Source of the DNA: an uncultured Lachnospiraceae bacterium | GTDB lineage: Bacteria; Bacillota; Clostridia; Lachnospirales; Lachnospiraceae | Direction: 5' to 3' | Assembly (NCBI GenBank): GCA_934418055.1 | Contig: CAKRWX010000007.1 | Span: 1-25,154 of the forward strand | DNA length: 25,154 nt | Shown: positions 17,907 to 25,154 of the stretch, one piece after another | How the letters are laid out: every line of letters begins with the position of its first letter | Position numbering within the stretch: position 1 is the first letter of the stretch | Translations under genes and position numbers: made by a program | The notes under the pieces: model-generated | What the model was told of the DNA's origin: nothing | Databases searched by the model: none | What the model saw: the letters and a program-made list of their open reading frames with translations, nothing else

Positions 17907-20900
17907 TTAATCATCTAAGTCCACCAGCTCTTTTTTCGGTTTCCGGCTCATAACTGAATAATACACCGGAAGCATCAACATTGCAAGAATGGTAGAAGCA
18001 ACCAGACCACCAACATCTACTAATGCCAGGCCTTGCATGGTCTTACCGGATTTGCCGTAAGCCAGACACATCGGGATCATAGCTACAATAGTGGTTAATG
18101 TGGTCATCAGGATCGGGCGGAGACGGGTAGCGCCTGCCTCGATCAGAGCTGTCTCCAGATCCATTTCCTGACGGTACTGGTTGACCGTATCCACATAAAG
18201 GATACCACTGTTTACTACCGTACCAACTAACATCAGAAAACCAAGCATAGAGGTCATGCTGATCTTACACTTTGCCAGGAACAGGAACCCAAAGGAACCG
18301 ATCAGGGCAAATGGGATGGTCGTCATGACCATGACGGAAAACTTCACCGATTCAAACTGCGCCGCCATCACTACGAATACCAGGAAGATCGCGATCATAA
18401 CCGCCTGGAATAAAGCGCTTAACTCCTCTCCCATACGTTCATCCATGGCATTCTGGGCGCGCTCAACGGTAGAAGAAAGATTCGGGTTCACGATCTCACG
18501 GGTGATCTTATTCTCCAGGGCAGTGACTGCCTTGTCATCATCGGTGTTGACTACACCAGTATAATCGCCGGTGATCGTTACCTGATACTGCTTATCCGAA
18601 CGGGTGATGCTTAATGGGCTGTCTTTATAGGAAATATCCGCAATATCAACCAGAGCCACAGAAGCGCCTGTTGTTGTCGGGATCACAATTCCCTTGACCT
18701 GATCCAGAGTGTCATACTCGCCGTCCGGGTACTCTACATTCACGTCAATATCATTGCCATTGACCTTTAACGTCGTGGCAGTGCTTCCGCTTAACATGGT
18801 GTTGACCATACCGGCAACCTGAACCGGTGATAATCCCTCTGCTGCTGCTTTCACAGGATCAACGTCGATCTTGATCAGCGGAGCGGCATTTTCCAGTGTA
18901 GAATGAACTCTGGTGACCTCAGAGCTGGCGGTCAGCTCATTTACGATCTTATCAGAAGCTGCTTTTAAATCATCATACTGGGTACTCTGCAAAATCACTT
19001 CGTAACCGTCGGAAGTCGACATCATGGAACTGCTCATGCTGCTTACTTCCTCCATGGTGATATCGCAGTCTGCAAACTCTGCCATGACCGGCTTCCATTT
19101 TTTGATCAATGCCTTTGGTTTTACGGATTTATCCTTTAAGTATGCGGTCAGTGTAGCGCCGGAGCCGCCGGACATGCTCAGTCCTGAAGAGCCATAGGAC
19201 AACATATAGGAGTCCACATTTTCATCAGAAGAAACCACTGCTTCCACACCCTGTAAGATTTTATCAACCTCTTCGATCTTTAATCCAGGTCTTGTTTCTA
19301 CCGATACACTGATGGAATCACCCTCTGAGGCAGCCATCAGTTCAAAGCCCAGCTGACTGGCCAGCACAAAGGACAGGACCAGCAGAACCACAGAGGTCAT
19401 GATAACGGTTTTCTTCTTTGGAAGAAGCACCTTCATCAATCTGCGGTATCCATTCTGCAGCATTTCTACCGGTCTGGATAACGGCGCCGCATCTTTTTCT
19501 TTTGGTCTGTATACAGTATAACATAACGGCACGATGGTCATAGCGGAGATCAGGGACGCCAGCATACAGAATACGATCGTAAATCCTAAAGGCTTAAACA
19601 TCTGTCCGGACATACCTTCCAGAAGTGCCAGAGGAATAAATACAACGCAGGTGGTAATGGTACCGCCAATGATCGATTCCAGAACAATTCCGCTTCCCTC
19701 TAAGGCTGCCTTGGAATATTCACGGAAGCCAACGCCTTTCGTGGAACGGAAACAGCTCTCCAATACTACGATGGAGTTATCTACCATCATACCAACACCA
19801 AGCACCAGGGAGCTTAAGGTGATCACGTTCAGAGAAAATCCCGCTGCGCTCATGGCAACCAGTGCTGCCAGAATGGAGATCGGGATGGAAGTACCAACGA
19901 TCAGGGAAGCCTTCAGGTCACCGAAGAACAGCCAGATAATGATCATGGAAACCGCAACTGCCATAACCATGGTCTGCATAACGGAGCGTAAGGAGGACCT
20001 GATCATATCACTGTTATCATCAACAACCACGATCTCCAGGTTCTCGTCATTTGCCATCAGGCGGTCCACAACCTTGCGGACTGCTTTGGATGCTTCCACA
20101 TCACTGCTGCTCTGCTGCTTCTTGATGGCTACAGAGATCGTATCACGGCCGTTATAACGTCCGATACTGCTGGCTGCTTCTTTGGCATTATAAATATTGG
20201 CAACATCCTCTAAATAAATGATATTGCTGCCTCCCACAGTGATCGGGATCTTTTTCAGGCTTTCCATGGTGCTGTAATCCACACCGGCAGAAACTGACAG
20301 CTCCTGCTTTCCCACCTGGGTGCTTCCCACCGGATAGGAAAAATCCGCTGATTTTACTGCTGCAGTGATGGCGTTCATGGACAAATGATACTGATTTAAC
20401 TTCTCCGGAAGAAGCTCGATCTTTACATACTCCTTCTGGCCACCGGAAATATCCACGCTTGCCACGGAAGACAGCTTCTCAAATTCAGGAACAACCTCAT
20501 CATTGACATAGTTATAAAGATCATTCTGGGCATCATTGTTGACAGCCATCGTGATACTTGCCACATCATTGATATTCATCTCCATGATGGTAGGGGTCTT
20601 CACATCATCTGGCAGGTCAATGGCGTCCATCTTTTTCTTTAAATCATCATAAGCACTGTCAATATCGGTTCCGTAGTCATACTCCAGAAGCACGATACCA
20701 TAGTTTTCATTGGAAACACTGGTCACACCCTTAATACCGGTCAAGGTACCTGTCTCATCTTCGATAGGCTGTATAACCAGCTGGTCCACATCATCCGGAC
20801 TTGCACCCGGATAAGTAGCCATAACGATCAGCATGGGCATATCCATGGACGGGATCAGTTCCAGTTTGGATGAAAATACTGAAGTTAAACCAAATACGAT

Positions 20901-20963
20901 CAGGCACAGGATCACCATTACCGTGGTGACTGGCCGTTTGAGGACAGTTTTTGTCAAATTCAT
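17907..20963 (-). CDS. RND efflux transporter, AcrB/SwrC-like permease
   Basis: This is a 1,018-aa HAE1/AcrB-type RND pump with the usual duplicated layout: TM1 (about 12-30), a large extracytoplasmic porter loop (about 31-330), five or six TM helices (about 330-490), a second TM and loop (about 520-840), then the last TM bundle. Signatures include the N-terminal KRPVTTVMVILCLIVFG, YPGASPDDVD and the TM4 motif GVGMMVDNSIVVLE. The AcrB proton-relay pair D407-D408 is Asp395-Asn396 here, and Lys940 is replaced by Asn918 (VVNSGIL). The start is ATG 20963 with a G-rich site upstream, 14 nt after the MFP stop. Firmicute relatives such as SwrC export lipopeptides and detergents; the substrate here cannot be read from sequence. 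Confidence 0.95.
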   Translation of the reverse strand: MNLTKTVLKRPVTTVMVILCLIVFGLTSVFSSKLELIPSMDMPMLIVMATYPGASPDDVDQLVIQPIEDETGTLTGIKGVTSVSNENYGIVLLEYDYGTDIDSAYDDLKKKMDAIDLPDDVKTPTIMEMNINDVASITMAVNNDAQNDLYNYVNDEVVPEFEKLSSVASVDISGGQKEYVKIELLPEKLNQYHLSMNAITAAVKSADFSYPVGSTQVGKQELSVSAGVDYSTMESLKKIPITVGGSNIIYLEDVANIYNAKEAASSIGRYNGRDTISVAIKKQQSSSDVEASKAVRKVVDRLMANDENLEIVVVDDNSDMIRSSLRSVMQTMVMAVAVSMIIIWLFFGDLKASLIVGTSIPISILAALVAMSAAGFSLNVITLSSLVLGVGMMVDNSIVVLESCFRSTKGVGFREYSKAALEGSGIVLESIIGGTITTCVVFIPLALLEGMSGQMFKPLGFTIVFCMLASLISAMTIVPLCYTVYRPKEKDAAPLSRPVEMLQNGYRRLMKVLLPKKKTVIMTSVVLLVLSFVLASQLGFELMAASEGDSISVSVETRPGLKIEEVDKILQGVEAVVSSDENVDSYMLSYGSSGLSMSGGSGATLTAYLKDKSVKPKALIKKWKPVMAEFADCDITMEEVSSMSSSMMSTSDGYEVILQSTQYDDLKAASDKIVNELTASSEVTRVHSTLENAAPLIKIDVDPVKAAAEGLSPVQVAGMVNTMLSGSTATTLKVNGNDIDVNVEYPDGEYDTLDQVKGIVIPTTTGASVALVDIADISYKDSPLSITRSDKQYQVTITGDYTGVVNTDDDKAVTALENKITREIVNPNLSSTVERAQNAMDERMGEELSALFQAVMIAIFLVFVVMAAQFESVKFSVMVMTTIPFALIGSFGFLFLAKCKISMTSMLGFLMLVGTVVNSGILYVDTVNQYRQEMDLETALIEAGATRLRPILMTTLTTIVAMIPMCLAYGKSGKTMQGLALVDVGGLVASTILAMLMLPVYYSVMSRKPKKELVDLDD

Positions 20964-20977
20964 TCCGTTTTCCCCCT

Positions 20978-22156
20978 CTAGTTAGCGGCCGTTGTCTGGG
21001 CTTCTGTTGTTTCTTCTGCTGTTTCTGCTGCTTCTGTTGTTTCTGTTGCTTCTGCTGTTTTTGCTGCTTCTGTTGTCTCTACTGTTTCTACCGTTGTTCC
21101 GGTCTCTCCAGCCAGCACCGCAGGAGCGCCCTCATATAACTCCGGATCCCAGGTGGTGATCACTTCATTATCTGCACTTAAACCGGATAAAATCTGCATT
21201 TTTTCATCATCGCTGATACCGGTTTCCACCGTTACTTTATGTACCGTACCATTATCATAAGTATATACATACGGTTCGCCATTGCTATAGTATACGGCAT
21301 CTACCGGAATGGTCATGACATTTTCCACCTTATCGGAAGTGATGTACAGCTTCACAGAAGAACCACTGATCAGGCTTCCGTTATCTTCTACGGTTGCTTT
21401 CACCTTAAATAATCCGGTTGCAGCGTCCACCATGGTGTTGACTTCCGTTACCGTACCAGCATAGTCACTTCCATTTTTCTCGATCTTGATCTGCTCTCCT
21501 ACATGAACCTGATCTAACACAGCCTCCGTCACAGAAAAGCTGACTGATTTTGCGCCCTCTCCTGCGATCACGCATAACGGAGAAGCGGAGCTTGCCATGC
21601 CATGCACTTCCATGCTGCTGGACTCGATCTTGCCTGCGATCGTAGCGGTGATGCTGCTGAACTCTACCTGGTTATCGTATGCCAGCTTCGCACTGTCATA
21701 AGCGATCTGCGCACCCTTTGCCGCGCTCTCCACCTGCTCATAAGACTGGGCGGAAATGTCTCCGCTGGCATACAGCACCTTCATACGTTCCAGATTGGTC
21801 TGTGCATCCTTTAACTGGATCTCTGCCGATTCCAACTGCAGCTTTGCGCCATCTACCTGCTTCGTATCGATCTCGCATAATAACTGTCCTTCTTCTACAT
21901 AATCACCGGGGTTTACATAAACTGCAGTAATCTCGCCTGCCGCCTTCGGGATCACATACACCTGGTCTGCCGGCTCTACGGTTCCGATCAGGCTGCGGAA
22001 TAACTCGATGGTTCCATTAGACGGGTTCTCCACCCGTACTGCCGGCGGGGCAACTGCCTCATTTTCTGTATTCTTTGGCTTCAAACCGGATACGGCAGCT
22101 GCGCCTGCTGCCACAATCACAACAGCTCCAATGGCAATTTTTACTGGTTTTTTCAT
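20978..22156 (-). CDS. RND membrane fusion protein (periplasmic-adaptor-like)
   Basis: This 392-aa HlyD/AcrA-type adaptor begins MKKPVKIAIGAVVIVAAG with one N-terminal membrane anchor (about 6-24). It shows split lipoyl halves (about 68-95, PKAAGEITAVYVNPGDYVEEG, and about 166-180, ITATIAGKIESS) around a short coiled-coil hairpin (about 100-160), then the beta-barrel part (SVSFSVTEAVLDQVHVGEQI) and a membrane-proximal domain to about 345. The last 45 or so residues are a Thr/Glu/Ala-rich repeat tail. The start is ATG 22154-22156 with AGGAGG upstream; a longer frame to 22198 overlaps tetR and lacks a site. It lies 10 nt behind tetR and 14 nt before the pump. There is no lipobox, so it should be anchored by its helix. 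Confidence 0.93.
   Translation of the reverse strand: MKKPVKIAIGAVVIVAAGAAAVSGLKPKNTENEAVAPPAVRVENPSNGTIELFRSLIGTVEPADQVYVIPKAAGEITAVYVNPGDYVEEGQLLCEIDTKQVDGAKLQLESAEIQLKDAQTNLERMKVLYASGDISAQSYEQVESAAKGAQIAYDSAKLAYDNQVEFSSITATIAGKIESSSMEVHGMASSASPLCVIAGEGAKSVSFSVTEAVLDQVHVGEQIKIEKNGSDYAGTVTEVNTMVDAATGLFKVKATVEDNGSLISGSSVKLYITSDKVENVMTIPVDAVYYSNGEPYVYTYDNGTVHKVTVETGISDDEKMQILSGLSADNEVITTWDPELYEGAPAVLAGETGTTVETVETTEAAKTAEATETTEAAETAEETTEAQTTAAN
21000..21091 (-). repeat. Degenerate 18-nt repeat encoding the MFP Thr/Glu/Ala tail
   Basis: On the plus strand the tract is built from variants of GCTGCTTCTGTTGTTTCT. On the coding strand this gives ETTEAA-type hexapeptides (ETTEAA, KTAEAT, ETTEAA, ETAEET). 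Such repeats change copy number easily, and the encoded tail is disordered and extracytoplasmic. Confidence 0.75.
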
Positions 22157-22166
22157 CCTTATCCTC

Positions 22167-22778
22167 CTACTTTTTCTCAGAAACCTCACATGCGCCATAA
22201 CGAAGCATGGTCAGCTGATTTTTAAACTCTTTTACGATCTCGTCTTCCGTCTGTTCCTTCTTATAAAAAGCAGCCACTGCAAATATGATCAGAAGCATCA
22301 CCTGGTTCATGACCATTTTCAAATATGTCTTTGTTTTTTCACGAAAATCCGTCAGATCTATGCTTTCATACACCAGCTCCTGCTCTTTTTTCTCATCCTC
22401 ATCATCTGGCGGTCCCATAGTAAAATCCGGATACATCATCAGATTCTGATGAAGCTGCACCAGATTATTGTTCTCGCAGAATTCCAGTGTCATACGCAGA
22501 AGATATTCTGCGGAATCCCAGATATTCCCATGATTATTCTCCAGGCACTCGATGCATTTTCCGATCCACTGTTTTCTGGTTGTTTTCAATACCCAGACCA
22601 GAAGCTCCCGCTTATCCTCAAAATACGTGTAAAAGCTTCCTCTGGAAATGCCTGCTTTCTGGATGATCCGGTTAATCGAAACCTTCTCAAGCGGTACATG
22701 GATAAATTCATCCATGGCAATCCGGCAGATCAGCCCTCTCTTTTCTTCCGGAAGACGTAAGAAACGTTCACTTGGCAT
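22167..22778 (-). CDS. TetR/AcrR family repressor of the efflux operon
   Basis: The protein is 203 aa from ATG 22776-22778, chosen because AAGGGGG is eight bases upstream; the in-frame ATG at 22784 is too close to that site. The N-terminal helix-turn-helix spans about residues 34-54 (SINRIIQKAGISRGSFYTYF, the classic TetR recognition helix), followed by EDKRELL. The C-terminal ligand/dimer half is variable and includes a strikingly hydrophobic helix (VMLLIIFAVAAFY) near residue 170, which may be a dimer helix or a lipophilic-ligand pocket. It is the first gene of the operon, directly behind a consensus promoter with two palindromic operators, so autorepression and control of the pump are very likely. 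The inducer is unknown. Confidence 0.93.
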   Translation of the reverse strand: MPSERFLRLPEEKRGLICRIAMDEFIHVPLEKVSINRIIQKAGISRGSFYTYFEDKRELLVWVLKTTRKQWIGKCIECLENNHGNIWDSAEYLLRMTLEFCENNNLVQLHQNLMMYPDFTMGPPDDEDEKKEQELVYESIDLTDFREKTKTYLKMVMNQVMLLIIFAVAAFYKKEQTEDEIVKEFKNQLTMLRYGACEVSEKK

Positions 22779-22840
22779 CTTCATATCCCCCTTTTGTCAT
22801 CTTTTGATTTCTCTGTACAATTCCTCAAAAAGCACAGAAA

Positions 22841-22880
22841 GGTGACAACCTGTCACTCATTATAGTGACAGGTTGTCACC
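22841..22880 (-). promoter_or_regulatory. Paired TetR operators, perfect 17-bp inverted repeat
   Basis: Arms 22841-22857 and 22864-22880 are perfect reverse complements around a 6-bp centre. Each arm holds its own palindrome GTGACA-N3-TGTCAC (22842-22856 and 22865-22879, centres 23 bp apart). One operator fills the promoter spacer and the other covers the transcription start, so binding would block RNA polymerase. Confidence 0.9.
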
Positions 22881-22887
22881 TTGTCAA
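22859..22887 (-). promoter_or_regulatory. Consensus promoter of the tetR-efflux operon
   Basis: TTGACA (22882-22887), a 17-bp spacer and TATAAT (22859-22864): a perfect sigma-A promoter, which would be strong when not repressed. The predicted start is near 22852, inside the downstream operator. Confidence 0.92.
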
Positions 22888-22960
22888 GAATTCCTCTTCA
22901 GTTTATAAATGTTTAACATTTTTACGGTCAGCGCAGCAAATGCACAAACCTGCTGAACCA

Positions 22961-23635
22961 TTACTCTCTCTCTTTAATATTCTTAGAAACCGTGATTTCC
23001 TGGTTATCAATATGGGCACGGACAGCTTCCTTTGCCTCTGCCACATGGCGGCTGCGGATGGCCCTTAAAATACTTTCATGCTCGACTAAAAGTATCTGGC
23101 GCTTCTCTGCATCTTTAATATACTCCAGACGGTAACGGTACATCTGCTCCCGCAGGTTATTTAAGATCTGCACCAGTCTGGTGTTACCGGTTCCCATATA
23201 GATCACATCATGAAAATGTTCATCTGCTTCCGCCATCGTCATGGTCTCTCCGGATTCTACCGCCTGGATAAATGCCTTCTGGGCATCCTCCAGATCCTTT
23301 AACGCCTCTGCATCCATGCGCTGGCAGGCCAGCTCTGCAGCCAGCTCCTCCAGGGAACGGCGCACCTCCAGCACGTCACGCAGGCTCTTCTCAGAGATCT
23401 TCGCCACCTCAGCGCCTTTTCTCGGAATCATCAGAACCAGACCCTCTAACTCCAGTTTCCGGATCGCCTCACGGATCGGAGTCCGACTAACGCCCAGACG
23501 CTCAGCTAACTGGATCTCCATCAGACGCTCACCTGGCTCTAACTCGCCTTTTAAAATAGCATCTCTCAAGGTGTTAAAAACAACATCGCGAAGTGGCAGA
23601 TATTCGTTCATATTTACTTTTAAATTATACTCCAT
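22961..23635 (-). CDS. GntR family regulator, FCD (FadR-type) subfamily
   Basis: The protein is 224 aa. The N-terminal winged helix-turn-helix (about residues 13-78) reads LRDAILKGELEPGERLMEIQ, AERLGVSRTPIREAIRKLE and a wing at PRKGAEV. The C-terminal all-helical FCD domain (about 85-215) shows the metal-binding set Asp138, His142 (ADEHFHDVI), His186 (EHESIL) and His208 (AHIDNQE), so a metal-dependent small-acid effector is likely. The start is ATG 23635 with AGGAGG six bases upstream, 22 nt after the ispE stop, so it is co-transcribed with ispE. Relatives often control sugar-acid or organic-acid catabolism, but no such genes are in the window and its target is unknown. The efflux operon downstream has its own regulator. 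Confidence 0.92.
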   Translation of the reverse strand: MEYNLKVNMNEYLPLRDVVFNTLRDAILKGELEPGERLMEIQLAERLGVSRTPIREAIRKLELEGLVLMIPRKGAEVAKISEKSLRDVLEVRRSLEELAAELACQRMDAEALKDLEDAQKAFIQAVESGETMTMAEADEHFHDVIYMGTGNTRLVQILNNLREQMYRYRLEYIKDAEKRQILLVEHESILRAIRSRHVAEAKEAVRAHIDNQEITVSKNIKERE

Positions 23636-23657
23636 GGGTTTCCTCCTGTGTTTGTTC

Positions 23658-24548
23658 TCACGTTCTTGGGTTATAGAAATTCGTCAGATATACCTGCTTG
23701 GCCAGCTCCGAACCTGCGCCGTACCGCATCTCCTCATGGGCTTTTGCTGCCGCCTTTGGATTGGTAAACAGTCCAAATACCGTAGGGCCGCTGCCGCTCA
23801 TCAACGCACCAATGGCTCCATGTTCCATCATCAGATCCTTGATCTCCTGGATCACCGGATAAGCCGGAATCGTCACAGTCTCTAATACATTGCCAAACCG
23901 GTCGGCAATTCCGTACAGATCTTTCTGCTTGATTGCCTCAATCATACCGTCAATATCCGGGTGCTGCTCTGGTTTTAAATCATTGGCATGCAGGTTCTCA
24001 TACACAAACTTGGTAGATACGCTGATACCAGGCTTTGCGATCAGCACCTGGCACTGCGGCGGCATGGGAAGTGGGGTCAGAATCTCTCCAATCCCCTCAG
24101 AAAGCGCTGTTCCTCTCATCACACAGTACGGAACATCCGCTCCGATCTTCACGCCCCGCTCCATCAGCTGTTCTGTGGTCAGCCCTAAAGAAAACATCTT
24201 ATTGACGCCAAACAACACAGCCGCCGCGTCACTGCTGCCGCCTGCCATGCCTGCTGCCACCGGGATAAATTTTCTTAATTTGATATGGACGCCCTTCTGT
24301 ACATGAAACTCGTCCATCAGAAGCTTGGCTGCTTTGTAAACCAGGTTATTCTCATTATCCGGGAGATAATACAGATTGGTCTCAACCGTAATTCCCGGTT
24401 CTTCTTTATAAATCAGATCAATCCGGTCATAAATCCCCACGGTCTGCATGATCATGCGGACTTCATGATACCCATCGTCCCGCCTTCGCAAAACGTCCAG
24501 TCCCAGATTGATCTTTCCATAAGCCTTCAGACTCAGGTGTTTTATCAT
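23658..24548 (-). CDS. ispE: 4-diphosphocytidyl-2-C-methyl-D-erythritol kinase
   Basis: IspE phosphorylates CDP-methylerythritol, the fourth step of the MEP isoprenoid route. The protein is 296 aa, typical for this GHMP kinase. Visible are the N-terminal substrate motif AYGKINLGLDVL (Lys12), the ATP loop PVAAGMAGGSSDAA (96-109), the catalytic Asp138 in IGADVPYCV and the C-terminal GALMSGSGPTVFGLF loop. The start is ATG 24548 with TTAGGAG upstream. It has its own promoter behind the terminator of the preceding gene and leads into the GntR gene. It implies that this organism makes isoprenoids by the MEP pathway. Confidence 0.97.
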   Translation of the reverse strand: MIKHLSLKAYGKINLGLDVLRRRDDGYHEVRMIMQTVGIYDRIDLIYKEEPGITVETNLYYLPDNENNLVYKAAKLLMDEFHVQKGVHIKLRKFIPVAAGMAGGSSDAAAVLFGVNKMFSLGLTTEQLMERGVKIGADVPYCVMRGTALSEGIGEILTPLPMPPQCQVLIAKPGISVSTKFVYENLHANDLKPEQHPDIDGMIEAIKQKDLYGIADRFGNVLETVTIPAYPVIQEIKDLMMEHGAIGALMSGSGPTVFGLFTNPKAAAKAHEEMRYGAGSELAKQVYLTNFYNPRT

Positions 24549-24629
24549 ACACGTTCTCCTAAACTAATTGGTAACTGCTTGTATTTTTGTTGTTACGATT
24601 GTTTTTCTAAATTATTTTGTATACAGTAT

Positions 24630-24657
24630 ATTATATAATTTCTATGGGAAAATTCAA
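24630..24657 (-). promoter_or_regulatory. sigma-A promoter of ispE-gntR
   Basis: TTGAAT (24652-24657), a 16-bp spacer and TATAAT (24630-24635). The region is AT-rich, so overlapping -10 choices exist, but this pair is the best. The leader would be about 75 nt. Confidence 0.7.
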
Positions 24658-24680
24658 GGGGAAAATAGAAGAAAAATAAG

Positions 24681-24729
24681 GAAAAACAAGGCGGCGCGGG
24701 ATATTTTTCCTATCCACTGCGCCGCCTTG
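24681..24729 (-). terminator. Rho-independent terminator of the cell-wall-binding protein gene
   Basis: An 11-bp GC-rich stem (CAAGGCGGCGC / GCGCCGCCTTG; arms 24719-24729 and 24687-24697) with an inner GGATA/TATCC pairing is followed by TTTTTCC on the minus strand. It lies about 60 nt after the stop codon. Confidence 0.92.
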
Positions 24730-24755
24730 CTGGCTTACCTGCGATCTGGTTCCTG

Positions 24756-24782
24756 GGAACGGTTCTGCATCGTTACCGTTCC
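24756..24782 (-). other. Extra hairpin between stop codon and terminator
   Basis: A perfect 8-bp stem GGAACGGT / ACCGTTCC with an 11-nt loop and no T-run. It probably belongs to the 3' untranslated region; its role is unknown. Confidence 0.45.
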
Positions 24783-24788
24783 AGTCGT

Positions 24789-25154
24789 TTACTGCTTCCA
24801 CACACCGTTTTCATCTACAAAATAACCGTCCGGTGTTTTCTGGTTTTTCAGCATGATTCCTCTGGTTCCATCGGAAACATCCTTGAAATAATACCATTTT
24901 CCATTGATCTGGATCCAGCCAGTCTTCATTCCCGTGTTTTCATCCACGTAAAACCAGCCATCATAACCTGCGTCATAGAAAAGTCCTGTCTTTAAATAGC
25001 CCTGCTCATCAAAGGCATACCACCGGCCATTGACCAGCTCCCACTGATACTGTACCAGCATTCCCTCTGCCAGACTCTGACTCACGATCTTACCTCGTGC
25101 ATAAGTCCGGTTCGGACGGCACAGACGCCATTTGCGGCCAGTGAAGATCCAGGT
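24789..25154 (-). CDS. Cell-wall-binding repeat protein, 5' part outside window
   Basis: Only the last 121 codons are present; the frame is open to the window edge, so the GTG at 25085 is probably not the start. The fragment carries choline/cell-wall-binding type repeats rich in Trp, Tyr and Gly: NGRWYAFDEQGYLKTGLF, GWFYVDENTGMKTGWIQING, KWYYF and a last half-repeat GYFVDENGVWKQ at the stop codon. Such C-terminal repeats attach secreted enzymes or adhesins to teichoic-acid choline or other wall polymers. The N-terminal domain, and thus the activity, lies outside the window. The gene ends in a strong terminator, separating it from ispE. Confidence 0.85.
   Translation of the reverse strand, partial: TWIFTGRKWRLCRPNRTYARGKIVSQSLAEGMLVQYQWELVNGRWYAFDEQGYLKTGLFYDAGYDGWFYVDENTGMKTGWIQINGKWYYFKDVSDGTRGIMLKNQKTPDGYFVDENGVWKQ

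Noticed and set aside
20951..21139. Cys/Phe-rich plus-strand frame opposite the MFP tail
   Set aside because: It is produced by the 18-nt repeat read on the other strand; low-complexity and without start signals.
22888..22960. Terminator after the GntR gene
   Set aside because: Only a small AT-rich palindrome (AATGTT/AACATT) and a 5-bp stem are seen, without a T-run; termination there is uncertain.

Overview
The window looks like a chromosomal segment of a spore-forming, moderate-GC Gram-positive of the Clostridia, most likely family Lachnospiraceae. The evidence is the sequence style of RpoB, RpoC, S12 and S7, strong AGGAGG-type ribosome binding sites, sigma-A promoters close to the Bacillus/Clostridium consensus, a spoIIR gene, and a C-terminal fragment with choline/cell-wall-binding-type repeats. 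The genus cannot be fixed from the sequence alone. Nearly all genes are on the minus strand, so transcription runs from high to low coordinates.

Region 1 (1-11,702) is the core information block: rpoB-rpoC, a terminator with a GAAA tetraloop, a DUF554 membrane protein gene, then a consensus promoter driving rpsL-rpsG-fusA (fusA runs off the left edge). The rpoB and rpsL leaders share a TCGTGTGC motif, and each can form a hairpin near the 5' end of its mRNA. No rplJ/rplL lies before rpoB and no L7Ae-type gene lies between rpoC and rpsL. rpoB has its own promoter, back to back with the promoter of a divergent small membrane-anchored protein of unknown function (11,703-12,152), which ends in a strong terminator.

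Region 2 (12,241-15,501) holds a cell-wall precursor operon, ddl-murI-DUF1934 (minus strand; ddl and murI overlap by 8 nt), divergent from spoIIR. The intergenic region has an extended -10 sigma-A-type promoter for ddl interleaved with a sigma-F-like promoter for spoIIR.

Region 3 (15,441-22,887) is the most distinctive part: one operon of tetR, a membrane fusion protein (MFP), an RND pump and two tandem TolC-like genes. It has a consensus promoter with a perfect 17-bp inverted repeat of two operators over the -10 and spacer, and a terminator inside the 3' end of the convergent spoIIR gene. Both TolC-like proteins are secreted and coiled-coil rich, and appear to lack the beta-barrel segments of outer-membrane TolC. 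This fits a pump stack built for a single-membrane cell.

Region 4 (22,961-25,154) has ispE followed by a GntR/FCD-family regulator in one unit, and upstream of them the 3' end of a cell-wall-binding-repeat protein gene with a strong terminator. No gene-free stretch exceeds 300 bases. I saw no tRNA, rRNA, CRISPR array, insertion sequence or phage gene.
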